From Aradus depressus (Eukaryota > Arthropoda > Insecta > Hemiptera > Aradidae), in the NCBI GenBank assembly GCA_963662175.1, contig OY759218.1, positions 8,300,001-8,364,000 on the forward strand: a DNA stretch of 64,000 nt. Direction: 5' to 3'. This document shows, piece after piece, positions 21,385 to 32,667 of this stretch. A model generated the notes under the pieces. That model did no database searches. It was not told the DNA's origin and worked only from the letters and a program-made list of their open reading frames with translations. The position numbers and the translations under genes were made by a program. Position 1 is the first letter of the stretch; every line of letters begins with the position of its first letter.

Positions 21385-22105
21385 ATATCGATGCGTTCCA
21401 GGCAAAAGGCCCTAACCCACATAAGGTTAACTTTACAGGAGAAGAAAAAACTGTTTCATTATGAAACAAAACAAGTAGGCTTTCCACATTAGTTTGATTG
21501 TAATTTTTAAGAATCTTTTCTGTTACATAGAACAATTATTTTTCGTCAATACTTGCATCTCTTTACAAGAAATAACAGTAAAGTGAACCACTTTGTTGCT
21601 TAGGGCCTTTGTCACCTTGTAGCAACGGGGGCTGTCTCATAATGTAAAGTTTTTGAAAATCCCGAATGTTCAGAACGAAAGCCCTAACCCACTTCTATCA
21701 TTGGTAAAATAAAAAATTACCTTTTATTAAATTTTTTAATTTATTTATATTTAACAAAAAACCACAAGAAATATTTTTGAACAAATGTATGGCAAAAAAA
21801 TAGATCATCATTTGGCATTTGGACTGGGGGATAGGTCTTTTGGTCTCTCAAATGATTTAAAGTTTTGTGAGAGTATGTCGGTTAGGGCCTTCAAATTGAG
21901 GGTCAGGGCCTTTTCCCTGGACCACATTTTGCAATGCCAAAGGCCCTCCAATTTCTAATTTCCCATTTTTATAAATTTTGTTAAAAATTATTACAAAATG
22001 GAGTTAACAGAAATGTGCGGGATAGTCAATAGTGTGGGACAGGGCCAAAACATGAAAATCTCAAAAATTGAGGGATAGGGCCTTTTGCCTGGAACGCATC
22101 GATAT
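21385..22105. mobile_element. Non-autonomous DNA transposon with GCGTTCCAGGCAAAAGGCCC ends
   Basis: Left end atatcgatgcgttccaggca (21385) continuing aaaggcccta, and right end cagggcc..agggccttttgcc then tggaacgcatcgatat (ending 22105), form an inverted repeat of about 30 bp. The subterminal halves carry at least six more aaggccct/agggcctt motifs in both orientations, a typical arrangement of transposase-binding repeats. No coding remnant is recognised, and the target duplication is ambiguous because the ends merge with AT repeats. Confidence 0.75.
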
Positions 22106-22116
22106 CTATTCTGAGG

Positions 22117-22402
22117 GCGCCAGTAGCTCAGTGGTATGCGTGCTTGTCTTCTGAGCTCAAGATCGTGGGTTAGTTAGAAACCCGACCGAGGCCCTTAGTT
22201 TATTTTATCGATGGTAGCCTGCACGATGTCAGGTACTCGTTAAAGACCCCTACCCTAGGTCAATAAAAAGTTTGGGTAGGCAAAATTTAGGACTCCCGCA
22301 GTCGAGTCGGGCTCATGTTCACCAGTGACGAAAGAGCGCTCTGGTAGTAGGCGATATGACCTCGTAGTTAAAGCCCGGGCATGAGTCATAAAACCTAACC
22401 TA
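22117..22402 (+). mobile_element. SINE-A, most complete copy
   Basis: The tRNA-like head starts gggcgccagtagctcagtgg (A box tagctcagtgg). The degenerate B-box region is gatcgtgggttagttagaaa-cccgacc. The body has tcaggtactcgttaaagacc, tgggtaggcaaaatttagga and gtcgggctcatgttcacc. The 3' end is ctggtagtaggcgatatgac ... gcccgggcatgagtcataa followed by three cctaa units. About 285 bp. Pol III transcription would start in the head; LINE-driven movement is the known mode for such elements. Confidence 0.85.
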
Positions 22403-23079
22403 ACCTATATCTATTCAAATCAGATTATTTCATTATTATAAATAATTGTAAAATATACTTAATAAGTGAGTAAAATTTTATTTATATAGCTATTTGATTT
22501 TAGTATCAGCTGTAGGTACATTTTTTATTTCTAATTTGTCAAAACAATTTTTTATGTTCCCTGGAAAAAACATATTTCTTCGAAGTATATATTTAATATT
22601 TTTGTAGAAACATGCTCTTAAACAATCAATAAATTGATATTGTTTTTATTTATTAAAAAGGAATTCCCAAAAAAAACTTGATTTAGATCAACGTCAAAGA
22701 GATTAATCGTGTTTGATTTGGGAAATATTAGCGAGAGGGTAAAAGTAATTACTAATAAATTTAATAACAGTAATTTAAAATAATATCAGTAATTTGGAAG
22801 TGCTAATAAAGCAATTTATTGACAACATAAGACAGTCAAGTCAGTCTCGGTTTGACAAGGTGGGATGACTCCTCAAAGTTATTTTCTTTTTCTTTTATCT
22901 CGTGAAGATCTCAGGGCATAATCTGGCTTGACAGCTATTTAGCACATCGTTTTTATGTTTTTATAAAAAAAAGGAAGTTTTCTTTTTTGAATTGAAATCT
23001 ATAATTATCATCAATATAGTATCGTAATTGAGCTTAATAAATAAAAATAACTTGTTTAACTTTCAGTTAGTTTGTTATT

Positions 23080-23336
23080 GAGTCAAGCCCGGGCTTTTAA
23101 AATCGAGGTCAAATCGCCTACTACCAGAGCGCTCTTTTATCACTTTCGTGATCATGAGCCCGACTCTCCTATTGGAGTCCTAAATTTTGCCTACCTTAAA
23201 TTTTTATTCACCTAGGGTAGGGGTCTTTAACGAGTAGCTGACATCGTACAGACTCGGACCATCGCTTAACGTCGCGTCCGAAGGACGGCATGCTCAAGGT
23301 TTTTGGAAGCACGCATACCACTGAGCTACCGGCGAC
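23080..23336 (-). mobile_element. SINE-A copy, B-box region deleted
   Basis: Complete on the minus strand from the gcgtgcttcc head (about 23310-23336) to the gcccgggctt end at about 23090, but the segment carrying the B box is missing. It lies 87 bp from the donor of the PNT exon, in the following intron. Confidence 0.8.
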
Positions 23337-23422
23337 CTCGTTTAACTATTATATTGTCTAATTCCACAAGAAATATATACGAAAAGTGTAAAGATAAAAA
23401 AAAATTAATTAAAATAACGAAC

Positions 23423-23623
23423 CTTTTTGTAAAATTTCTAGATGCTCCCAGAGTATGTCGCCCATGAAGGGGGGAGCACGCGCCAAAAACGCCTCCTTTC
23501 CCATCGCACAGATGTCTTTGCCCCTCATGGAAAACTGTTGAAGTTTCACACCCTCTAGTGAAAATTCTCGGATCGCCCACGCAAGCCAATGAGCTACTTC
23601 TGTTTCGTTCCATTCCCGAGGAT
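23423..23623 (-). CDS. pnt: ETS transcription factor (Pointed-like), PNT/SAM domain exon
   Basis: A 201-bp minus exon encoding a complete Pointed (SAM-type) domain. The acceptor is a T-rich tract ending tgcag|ATCCTC at 23623; the donor is AAAAAG|gttcgt after 23423 (GT present, rest of donor weak). The peptide runs [67 protein letters not shown]. It aligns with ETS1/ETS2/Pointed: W in the first helix, W..WA..EFSL, LGK/MGK..FL and the signature [13 protein letters not shown]. In this family the domain docks ERK MAP kinase and co-activators in the nucleus. Length and all core residues look intact. Both borders are phase 1, so skipping this exon keeps the frame. ETS1/2-Pointed is favoured over other PNT-containing ETS classes by the [13 protein letters not shown] match and the PLTPGTN exon upstream. 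Confidence 0.95.
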
Positions 23624-24034
23624 CTGCAAAAAAAAAAAAAATAATAATAACATTAGAACATTATTTTTCGTCGTACTTTTGTAGTCTTTTCAAATGTTAT
23701 CGGGTTCTTGCCTGTATACCCACATTCGAACATATTGACATCGTAACGATAATAGTTCGGGCGTATTCGTCAGAACCTCGAACTAATGATCTTATCAATC
23801 AGGTAAAAAATATGTGTGCTTAAAATAATAAACATAGATATTTCATACAACGTAAGAATCCTCTGACTTTTTTCTAAGGCAAAATGACTTTATTTAATGA
23901 TGTCGAAAAAAAAATTCCTATCATTCCTTGCTTCAGAAGGAAGCGATTTCTTTAAAAAGCTTTTTAATTGATTTCCGCTTGGTCTTCAGTTCTTCTAATA
24001 ATATATGTTTCTATGATTTTTCAGAGCTTTTGTT

Positions 24035-24355
24035 GTTTTAATGTTGTGAAGAAAAATAACAAATAAAGAAAAACGTATGTTCTTTTTTAAATATTGTCTG
24101 CTTCACAAAATAAAAATAATTAATATTGGAGACTTTCGGTATTAACTTAAAAAATACTAAATGGAAGTTCAACAAGTTTATATATAATCCAAGCTGTTAG
24201 AATTGTAAACTGGTTGAACTTCCATTAAGTATTTGTTGTCGTGGCTGAATATGGTAGCAATACTCCCATATTATATTTATTTTGTGAAACAGACAATATT
24301 TTTAAAAAACCATACGTTTTTCTTTAGTTTTTATTATGAGTTTCACAATATCAAA
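24035..24355. mobile_element. Foldback MITE, about 320 bp
   Basis: aaagaaaaacgtatg (24065) pairs with catacgtttttcttt (24311-24325). The arms continue inward through aaatattgtctgcttcacaa and tactaaatggaagttcaac, and outward with weaker pairing to about 24035 and 24355. Central loop near 24180-24200. Lies in the pnt intron between the exons at 25197 and 23623. Confidence 0.75.
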
Positions 24356-24494
24356 TCACAGTATCAAATTAAATAACAACAAAATACCTCGGAAAAAGTA
24401 TAGTAAATGTTTATAACTTTGTTCATGTTTACAACCAGACTGTAACATTTTGTGACATTTTAATTCGCTCTAGCTTCGAAACTAAAAAAGACCG

Positions 24495-24950
24495 TTAGGA
24501 CTAAAAATCGATAGTTGCCTAGAAAAGGGGCTCCTAAATCCTCATATTAAATTTGGAGTCGATGAATTATAACCCCCTTTTCCCTTCGGCCAATATCGCT
24601 GAAACTTGACATTGAGTTGTGACTTCAAGTATCAAATTTCATATTGATACATTCATTCTATCGGCAGTTTTTGAGTTAAGCCTCTCCCCTAATCACCCCT
24701 TCCCTTTGGCCAATTCGGCTGAAAATCAACAGGGGATGTCATTAGAGGGTTCTGGATTCAAAAATAAAAATTCTTGAAGATACATTGATTCTATCCGGAG
24801 TTATGGTGTTCACAGACACACACACACAGACAGACAGCATTTTTTTTTCATATTTGGAATCTGCAGGTTGGAGAACATGAAATTCCGTTGAAAACTCTGC
24901 ATCGAATTTTTGACCGATTTCATAACTTTGTATAGCCGGAGAAGTAAAAC
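24495..24950 (+). mobile_element. TACTTCCCC-family element lacking its 5' end
   Basis: Starts in the first subrepeat (gctcctaaatcctcatatta) and runs through two further subrepeats, the acacacacacagacagacag tract, the T run, aacatgaaattccgttgaaa and a degraded hairpin ending gccggagaagtaaaa. The terminal TACTTCCCCAG end is missing. Confidence 0.8.
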
Positions 24951-25196
24951 TATAATTTCAAGAAAAGCAGCACGAAAAATTAGCAAAACTTTATGTTCAC
25001 TTTTGTCAACACTGTTATTTATGAGGACTCAACTTCAATTTCAAATATCTGCATGAAAGAGTTCTACAGTTCTTGTTTTGTTTTTTTACTCATCCATAAT
25101 TCCCCAATTTGAAAATGTCAACATTTCTTGTGACGCCTCACGAATATTATTAATTTTTTGTAGTACTTTTTGAACAAATGTAGCATTGGAACTTAC

Positions 25197-25313
25197 CTTT
25201 GAGTATATTTAGTTTAAGCTGTTCTTTTTCCCAAGACGCAAACGAGGCTTTGAGGGCTTCTGTCATTTTCTTGTTGGTGCCTGGGGTGAGGGGTGGCACC
25301 TGGGTAGGCATAT
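25197..25313 (-). CDS. pnt: ETS transcription factor (Pointed-like), exon with MAPK-site region
   Basis: A 117-bp minus exon between acceptor gttgcag|ATATGCC (25313) and consensus donor CTCAAAG|gtaagt (after 25197). It reads (D)[31 protein letters not shown] and LKLNILK, then leaves a phase-1 G that completes Asp of DPREW in the next exon. PLTPGTN is a Thr-Pro MAP-kinase site placed just before the PNT domain, as ETS1 (LLTPSS) and Drosophila Pnt-P2 have. The ALKASF.SWEKEQ..L.I helix corresponds to the extra N-terminal helix of the ETS1/2 PNT domain. The two leading bases AT need a G from an upstream exon; the exon at 54308-54269 supplies one. Confidence 0.92.
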
Positions 25314-25564
25314 CTGCAACAAAAACAACATATATACGTCAACAAAACCAATATTATTATTATTGTTAGTTTTTATTTTTCTATATTTACCTAATCTATA
25401 TAAATAAAATTGAATGTTTGTTTATATGATTGTTCCATACTCAAGGTAAAATGGCTAATATATTTCAAACATCATATTTTAAATCTGACTATTCAGGAAT
25501 ATATTTGAAAATACTGAATAGAGAAGGGGAATATTTCAAATTTCTATAATTTTTCTAATTATAA

Positions 25565-26025
25565 AAAAATCGTCACGGGAGGATCACCGGCAAAGTACTT
25601 CCCCAGCGTAAATTACTGAACTAACTTTGCATTCTCCCTCTGAAGCCAATTTACCGATTTGACTGAAAGGCAATAGCTGCCTTACTCAGGGTAGGAATCA
25701 ACCGTAATTTCGTGTGATACATTCGTTACATTGGCTGTTATTAGGGTTTTTGATTTTTCCCTTCTCTGATCCCCCAATTCTCTTAGGCCGATTCGGCTGA
25801 AAATTGATAGGTATCATCCTTATTGAATTTTGGATTTACATATAAAATTTGGTATCGATACATAAATTACTTCGGCACTTATTGGGATTTTTGTGTTAGT
25901 CCCTCTCTAATCGCTCAATCAGGAATCAGGGTCGGGAAACATGATATTCCATTGAAAACTCCGATTACGTAACTTCCCCTATACTTCAGAATTTACTGTG
26001 AACTTCGTGTAGCTGTAGAAGTATA
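25565..26025 (+). mobile_element. TACTTCCCC-family element, nearly complete
   Basis: aaaatcgtcacgggaggatc..ccggc then agtacttccccagcg, three subrepeats, then a shortened 3' part (caggaatcagggtcgggaaa, attacgtaacttcccctata) and an imperfect hairpin ending gtagctgtagaagta. Followed at once by an opposite-strand piece at 26026. Confidence 0.8.
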
Positions 26026-26135
26026 AACATTCGTCTGTCTGTGCATCTGTGAACATGATAACTTCCAATAGAATGAATAATAATATACGAAGACGAAATT
26101 TAATAAGTGGATTCAGAAGGTTTATATTGTTTAGC
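26026..26135 (-). mobile_element. TACTTCCCC-family piece in inverted orientation
   Basis: Begins acattcgtctgtctgtgcat then gaacatgataacttccaata-gaatgaat. This is the GTCT tract and neighbouring subrepeat of the family, directly abutting the end of the plus copy. The same junction type occurs near 36383. Confidence 0.7.
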
Positions 26136-26284
26136 CGAAGCTACGAAAGATATTAGCCTCAATATGAAACCTAAAGAGGATTTGTCGAATTGGAAACATT
26201 TACATAACAGATATCAACGGAGGGGTTGACAATTAGAACGGGAATATCGATCAAAAAGTAGTTTCCCCAGGCTAGTTGTGCAGT

Positions 26285-26608
26285 AAACTCCCGATTATTT
26301 GGACTCCGGTTATCCGGGACAGTTCATAACAATTCTTGTGAGGAGGATCAGGAAGATAAATAACAGACTACTTGTTTTACTTCCCCAGTTATACGAAGTA
26401 TAGGGGAAGTTATGAGAATTATGTGAACCTATGTCTACAACCCTATAAACTCCCGATTATCTGGACTCCGGTTATCCGGGACAGTTCATAACAATTCTTG
26501 TGAGGAGGATCAGGAAGATAAATAACAGACTACTTGTTTTACTTCCCCAGTTATACGAAGTATAGGAGAAGTTATGAGAATTATGTGAACCTATGTCTAC
26601 AACCCTAT
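26285..26608. repeat. Exact tandem duplication of 162 bp
   Basis: Copies 26285-26446 and 26447-26608 differ at about two bases (tatttgg/tatctgg and tataggg/tatagga). Each unit contains a pogo-type end (aaactcccgattat..ggactccggttatccggg) and a TACTTCCCC-family end hairpin. A third partial start at 26609 continues into the element. Near-identity indicates a recent event. Confidence 0.9.
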
Positions 26609-26873
26609 AAACTCCCGATAGAATTAACACATCGAAATTTTATATATGGATCCAGAACCTATAAGGGCGAACACTAATGATTTGCAGCCAAATCGGCCAA
26701 AGAGAAGGAGGGGGAGTTTAAATTCAAAGCCTTTATTACTCTTGATGGAATGAACATTACTAAACGAAACATTATACGTAGATTTACATAAACTTGTGAC
26801 AAAGGGAGTTAAGAGGGAGAGCGGAAACGTTTATGACAGATAATCTGAACTGGGGATGTACATTGGCGGTAAT
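26381..26873 (-). mobile_element. TACTTCCCC-family element carrying a duplicated end
   Basis: Minus copy from tacttccccagttatacgaa (26381, repeated at 26543) through acacatcgaaattttatata, cagccaaatcggccaaagag and the gagggagagcggaaacg block to ctggggatgtacattggcgg. Its left end is inside the 162-bp duplication. Confidence 0.8.
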
Positions 26874-27777
26874 TCAGAGAAGACTTTGTTGTGATGTCAA
26901 CTAGAGGTGGACTTGATCAAGCTAACTCAACTGAGGTTTTGTAGATTTGTGGACACAGGTGAATAGTATTGTGTGTATATGATAATTGCTGCATATCTTG
27001 AGCTCACCGATAACACATCAATTCAATTCAACTAAACTAAATTGAATCATACTCAAACTCAAAAAAAAATATAATAATAATAATAAATAAATAATCTATA
27101 ATTCTGGAAAAATTATTAGTTACACGCTGTTTTACATTAAGGTGTAGGAGTGAAATAACAGTGAAGTAGATGCACAAAGTTACTTTTATTTATTTATATG
27201 TTTATATGGCCAATATATCATTGAATTAAAGAATGACCACAATATTTAAAAAGAAAAGAGACTAAAGTAGATGTAGAAATTAGTTTGTAAGATTTTTATT
27301 GTAAGTAAATTGATTTTTTATTTGATAATGTAGGTTTAGGTAAATAAATCCAATATTTGTTCTCTTATTCTATGCTATTCATTTTCCCTGCGAACCCAGT
27401 AAGATAATTTATACCTTTGGATTAGATTTAACATTTTTGAAAAGAAACAAGATGGCATCTCTTTAATAAATTTAGAAGAAATCCAAATGAAAAATTTGTT
27501 AATTAAAATTTTTTTAAATACGTCCACTTTCTTCAAAATTGCACGTCTTGAACTTTCGATATTTTTTGGGGCCCTTTTCGGAAATTACTGTAGAAATCAA
27601 AATTTAGTAGAAGACCAGCTACAATTTCTACAGGAAATGTAGTAATATTTATTATTTTAATTTTAATTATTATTTATATATATTCTTTTATTATCAAATT
27701 TTTCGAGGCCATATATCAAAATATCGTATCTTTCAAAGTAATGTCTGAAATAAGTGAAATAATCAGGAAAACAATTT

Positions 27778-27918
27778 TTTAAAAAGTCGTCGGTGAACAC
27801 CGGCAATGTACTTCCCCAGAACAAATTAATAAAATAATTATTCGCTCTCCTTCTAAAACCAAAGGAGCGTTTGGACTGAAAATTAATAGTTGCAGAATCC
27901 CCCCCCCCCTCCCCCCTA
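27778..27918 (+). mobile_element. TACTTCCCC-family 5' end fragment
   Basis: aaaaagtcgtcggtgaacac then ccggcaatgtacttccccag, followed by the first subrepeat up to a C run at 27900-27918. Useful for defining the family terminus: AAAAGTCGTCGGTGAA.CACCGGCAATG. Confidence 0.8.
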
Positions 27919-28299
27919 GCGCAGCGGCTCATAGGTCAGTTTCGTTAACGGTAAAGGAATGTGCACGTTAAATTGGGAAAGACATCCTAGTGATGAGCAA
28001 AGGACCTCTTGCGGTCTTGCGCACAGACTTTAATGACGTCATTCGTTAAAGACTCAGACTGTTACTCAACCTGTCAACGAAATTTTACCCCCCCTGAAGG
28101 ACATCCTGGATAGCCCTTAGTCTGCTGTACTCAGTATATGGACAATATTTCTGGAATTTCTTCCAGTTATTGAGACATGAACAGTTACGTCTGTTTAAGA
28201 GTGTTGTGCGCCAGGCTATTAAGCAAATAAATTTAAATTTTAGTATCCGATAAAAAGTCTCAAAAATTTAAGTTGAGCTTCAGTCTAAGAACTCTTGAA

Positions 28300-28422
28300 T
28301 AGCTAATGGGGAATCACGAGTTCGGAAAACATGAAATTCCAGTGAAAACTCAGTATCGAATTTCTGATCGATTACATAACTTTCCCTATACATCGTATAT
28401 ATCCTTGAGGAAGAAAAGTGTC
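28300..28422 (+). mobile_element. TACTTCCCC-family 3' end fragment
   Basis: gttcggaaaacatgaaattc, cagtatcgaatttctgatcg-attacataactttccctata and a decayed hairpin ending gaggaagaaaagtgtctg. The downstream ORF to 28512 is accidental. Confidence 0.7.
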
Positions 28423-28959
28423 TGCAGCCATTTCATTATCATGTGTTCTTGTATAAAATTCTCCTTCTGGGTGACTCACGTCTTATCTTTAACGGATGCT
28501 TTTATCTTATAGTAAGTTTAGAAAAAAAAAAAAAAAATTCTATGTTCAAATCAATGAACGGATCGCAAAAAAGCCATTCCTACAAAGTCCACTGATCGTG
28601 GGCAGAAGCAATATTAACGCTATTTTTTCTATGTAATACCAGCAGTTTTAGTTTTTATAATCGATAAGCTGGTACATAAGAAAAAATGTACATATTAGAT
28701 TAATCTATCATCGATGAATCGATTTCACATTTGTAGATCCCATATCACCCTAAAAATCGTATAATTAGCCAAATTAACACTTTTAAAAAATGAAAATAAG
28801 ACCTCTATTTTCGATCTCAAAAACATATCTACAAAAATTGATTTGACTCTCCTCAGAAGAACGAAAAGAATCTCCCATCTGGAAGCCAAACATTTAAAAA
28901 AAGTCTTCAACATCTCCATATTTCAGACTTTTTACTTCCTACTTAGTAAAGGGAATGTA

Positions 28960-29235
28960 TGTTTATCGGTCAAAAATGCGATGCTGAGTTCAACGGAATT
29001 TCCTGTTTTCCGACCTCCTGATTCCAAAAATGAAAAAAAAAAATGTCTGTCTGCCGTGAATACGATAACTCTCGATAGAATGAATTTATTGACATGCAAT
29101 TTTATATGTGTATCCAGAATCAGAAGCCAGAAAGGGGCCGAACAGAGGGCTCAACTCAAAAACACCAATGACAGCCGATGTAATGGGTGTATTGTCATGG
29201 AGTTTTATATTTATATGCAAACAGGACCTCAAATA
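28960..29235 (-). mobile_element. TACTTCCCC-family partial element
   Basis: Minus copy: cggtcaaaaatgcgatgctg, gttttccgacctcctgattc, the A run, tgtctgtctgccgtgaatac-gataactctcgatag, then two subrepeats. It abuts a plus copy starting near 29240, forming another inverted pair. Confidence 0.7.
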
Positions 29236-29239
29236 GGCA

Positions 29240-29592
29240 CCTATTTGTAGTAATTTCGTGTCATTACATTCATTACCAAGGCAGTTATTAGAGTTCTTGT
29301 GTTAAGCCTCTTCCCTAATCCCCCGGTTGGCCGATTTGGCTGAAAGGGCTTGAAGTTCTGAGAGGGCTTGAAGTTCTGAGAGGGCTTTGAATTTACAAAT
29401 AAAATTTAGTGTCGATACATTCATTCTATCGGAAGTTATCATGTCCACAGACATCTAGACCCACAAACAGATTTTTTTTTTTTCACTTTTTGAATACGGA
29501 GGTCGAAAAACAAGAAATTACGTTGAAAACTCCGCACCGAATTTCTGACCGATTACATAACTTCTCCTATACATCGTATAGGGGAAGTAAAA
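29240..29592 (+). mobile_element. TACTTCCCC-family element, 5' truncated
   Basis: Starts in a subrepeat (taatttcgtgtcattacatt) and runs to a good terminal hairpin (acttctcctatacatcgtat then aggggaagtaaaaa). A small duplication of agggcttgaagttctgag lies at 29345-29385. Confidence 0.75.
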
Positions 29593-30024
29593 AACAATCC
29601 AACTCACATTATATTGACATAAATAATTACATGTAAACACAGTAAGAATAATTTACATGGCATAACCATTACAGAATGGACCATTAATGTGATTTTGTTG
29701 ATTAATTGTTAAATTCGATTGTTTAAATAGTTTAGTGGGGCATGCCTCAGAAGTCAACGTTAGTCCAAGAATTAATATTCAAAAGTAGAAAATTCAAATT
29801 GAGACATTAGTATGCGAGCCACAAGTCTACATACCATTCATACAAACTTACTTGACCACGAGAACATATCTACTGTTTGGTTACATGAGAACATATCCTC
29901 TATTTCACCGGTTCCCATTTTCACTTGGCGTACCACCAGGGAGGTACCGAGAATTTACATTCGGGGGGAGGGGCTACAAATTTGAGAACATGTCATTTAT
30001 ATATTTTATTTCATAGGCTCAGGG

Positions 30025-30290
30025 TACTCAAAACTGGTGCCTATTCGGGCCATTGTCCCCCAAGAAACATCCTTGGTCCTATCCTGTACAACATAATACT
30101 ACCAACATTCCTACCCAGCCTCTCTCCCTTCTCCAGGAACACCTCGATGAAATGGAAAAATGGTATGACCTCTGGCGGATAAAAATAAATATACAGAAAT
30201 GTATACAGGTTATATTCACACTTTGGTGAAACACCGTTAACATCAACAATGTTCTAATTCCTCCCTCCATCCAGGTACGTTACACCTCGA
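30025..30290 (+). pseudogene. Jockey-like non-LTR reverse transcriptase fragment
   Basis: Two frames show RT motifs. NILGPILYN (about 30068-30095), after a degraded VPQG, corresponds to the block before the catalytic FADD. HLDEMEKWYDLWRIKINIQK then CIQVIFTL (about 30140-30225) corresponds to the segment after it. FADD itself is deleted, and a stop follows CIQVIFTLW. Further weak similarity (NNVLIPPSIQVRY) extends to 30285. The sequence is a dead, internally deleted copy. Confidence 0.7.
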
Positions 30291-30429
30291 GTTCTACTTA
30301 AGCAGCCGACTGACGTAGAACCCACACTCGAGACTTAAGCGACCAGAGTTGAATCGATGTTACTACAAGAACATACCACACAGCAGTCGGGACTTTCCGG
30401 TAAACATGATGGAGGATGGTCGTGATGTC

Positions 30430-32080
30430 ATGAACATTTTACAATAAAAACATTCAAATAGGTTACTTTTTGTAGAAGTTATCATGAATGAAAGAACATG
30501 TCACACAAACATAGCAGCCAGGCGGGAAATCACGTTTCTCTTCGTTTGTAGGAATGAAATCAAATGTATTTCTCATTGAACAATTAACTAACAAAATCGC
30601 ATTAATAGTTCAACATCTAATGATTAGGCCATGTAAATTATCCTTACGATATACATATTTATGTCTATATATGTATCTTGTGTAAGGTTAGTTGACCTCA
30701 TTTTTTAATACTTATTTTGTAATAAATCTCTACACCATTTTAGACCCTTTTTTCATTATGTTATCCATTCATTAATTTTTATTTTTATTATTTATTTATT
30801 CATTTTATATTTTGACCTTATGAACTGTGTTCACTAGTCAACAGTACAATTAGTTCACCGTTAAATAAAAACTTTTAAGATTTTAGTTGATAGTGGGAAT
30901 AATCAGAATCTGAGCTTATCTCGGGAACCATTTTTCGACATCACTAGACTTCTATTGTCTTACGCGGATATGGCAGTAAAAATGCATCAAAATTAAAACC
31001 ACTTATAGCCCACATAATTCATAATATTTAATTATACAATTTACTTGGCAACTAAAATAGTTTTAAAATAATATATATTACACTGTCATAGTTGCAAAGA
31101 ATTATCACTGCCAAAAATAGAAAAATACATTTATTGCCCAATGCGAATATATAAAACTTTTTTAGCACATATCAAAATAGCTTATAAATTATACATATCA
31201 ACCGATATTATATCTTAGAATACAATACTTCGGCGATGATTAATAATTTAAATAACAAAAATAAAAACATTTTTACGGATCATTCTATAACTGAATCATA
31301 ATTAATTTACTTGTTTAAACAATTTTTTGCGAATTCCAGCTTTTCACAACGAAACGAAGGATAGTTGCAAAACCATTACCAACTTAGTAAGGCGATTTTT
31401 AATAGGCTTCGTAGAAACAGGATTCTTAGAAAAATAATAAAATAAATCTATAATAAAAATAATAAATAATTTCCAGAATATAAGTCAGTGTATTTTTTAC
31501 TATGATGGTAACTTGTCTCGTAAATAGGTTATATTAAAAGTACTCAATGGTGCAAAGTAATGAATGCTATGTAAAAATAGAATGTATATCCTAATATCAA
31601 TACACATGTATTCATTATTGACACTCTATAAACAATTCACTAGGCATTAAGTCCCAAGAATATTGCGATATCCGCTCCTTATCTAAAACCATAATTTTTA
31701 TCGTTATCTTTGGCGAATAGGTTTATTAAAAAAATTCTATGTTTGGAATTTTTTACCACCAGATTTAGACTCTATATCCTCAAATATACAAAAAAAAAAG
31801 TACTTTCAAATCACGGCAAAAAAGTTTATTTTCTGTTGAGCAGTTATTTTTGTTCGGTGTAAAGAAAATCATTTCATAAATTTCTAAAATAGAACTAGAG
31901 TTATTAGTTCTTCTGAAACCGTACAATACATAACATTTAAGTATTGAGATGGCGTAACTAAAAATATATGATGAAAAGGACATTAATTATAGACTGGAAG
32001 GTAACGATAATTAGAAAAGGCAAATCCTTGACTGGAAATGGACCAAGATTAACAAACACGAAGGAACAGTGACATAATTA
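30430..32080. other. AT-rich intronic stretch
   Basis: No recognised repeat family, RNA or splice-bounded exon. Short A/T-rich runs throughout; the ORFs here are short and featureless. Confidence 0.45.
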
Positions 32081-32084
32081 TATC

Positions 32085-32524
32085 GTAGATACGAGGGCAC
32101 AAGACGTACCATAGCATTGGGATCAGAGATTAAGTATAGAGGCAAGTACAACAACCAGGGGGGTATAACAACGTAGATACGAGGGCACAAGACGTACCAT
32201 AGCATTGTGATCAGAGATTAAGTATAGAGGCAAGTACAACAACCAGGGGGGTATAACAACGTAGATACGAGGGCACAAGACGTACCATAGCATTGTGATC
32301 AGAGATTAAGTATAGAGGCAAGTACAACAACCAGGGGGGTATAACAACGTAGATACGAGGGCACAAGACGTACCATAGCATTGTGATCAGAGATTAAGTA
32401 CAGAGGCAAGTACAACAACCAGGGGGGTATAACAACGTAGATACGAGGGCACAAGACGTACCATAGCATTGGGATCAGAGATTAAGTATAGAGGCAAGTA
32501 CAACAACCAGGGGGGTATAACAAC
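32085..32524. repeat. 88-bp minisatellite, five copies
   Basis: Unit starts gtagatacgagggcacaaga, contains cgtaccatagcattgtgatc and ends caggggggtataacaac. Starts at 32085, 32173, 32261, 32349 and 32437. Copies are almost identical (single-base variants such as tgtgatc/tgggatc and agtatag/agtacag), so expansion or homogenisation is recent. Confidence 0.95.
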
Positions 32525-32667
32525 GAATTTAGATACCATCGAAAGAAGTTCCGACATAATCTACGAAATCTAGGGAGATCGATCACTGGTTACACTACCG
32601 CATCAAATGGAACTTCATCAAACTGAAAATGAAGAGAGAGAAATTCGAATTGAAGACTCTTCAAAAA

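Noticed and set aside
22386..22402. Telomeric TTAGG-type repeat
   Set aside because: Only three cctaa units, at the 3' end of a SINE; a simple tail, not telomere. It is at most consistent with an arthropod.
23738..23790. Hammerhead-like ctgacga box on the minus strand
   Set aside because: The second box reads GAAC and stem I does not pair; below the standard used for the other motifs.
32085..32524. CRISPR-like array
   Set aside because: Head-to-tail 88-bp units with no unique spacers in a eukaryotic context; an ordinary minisatellite.
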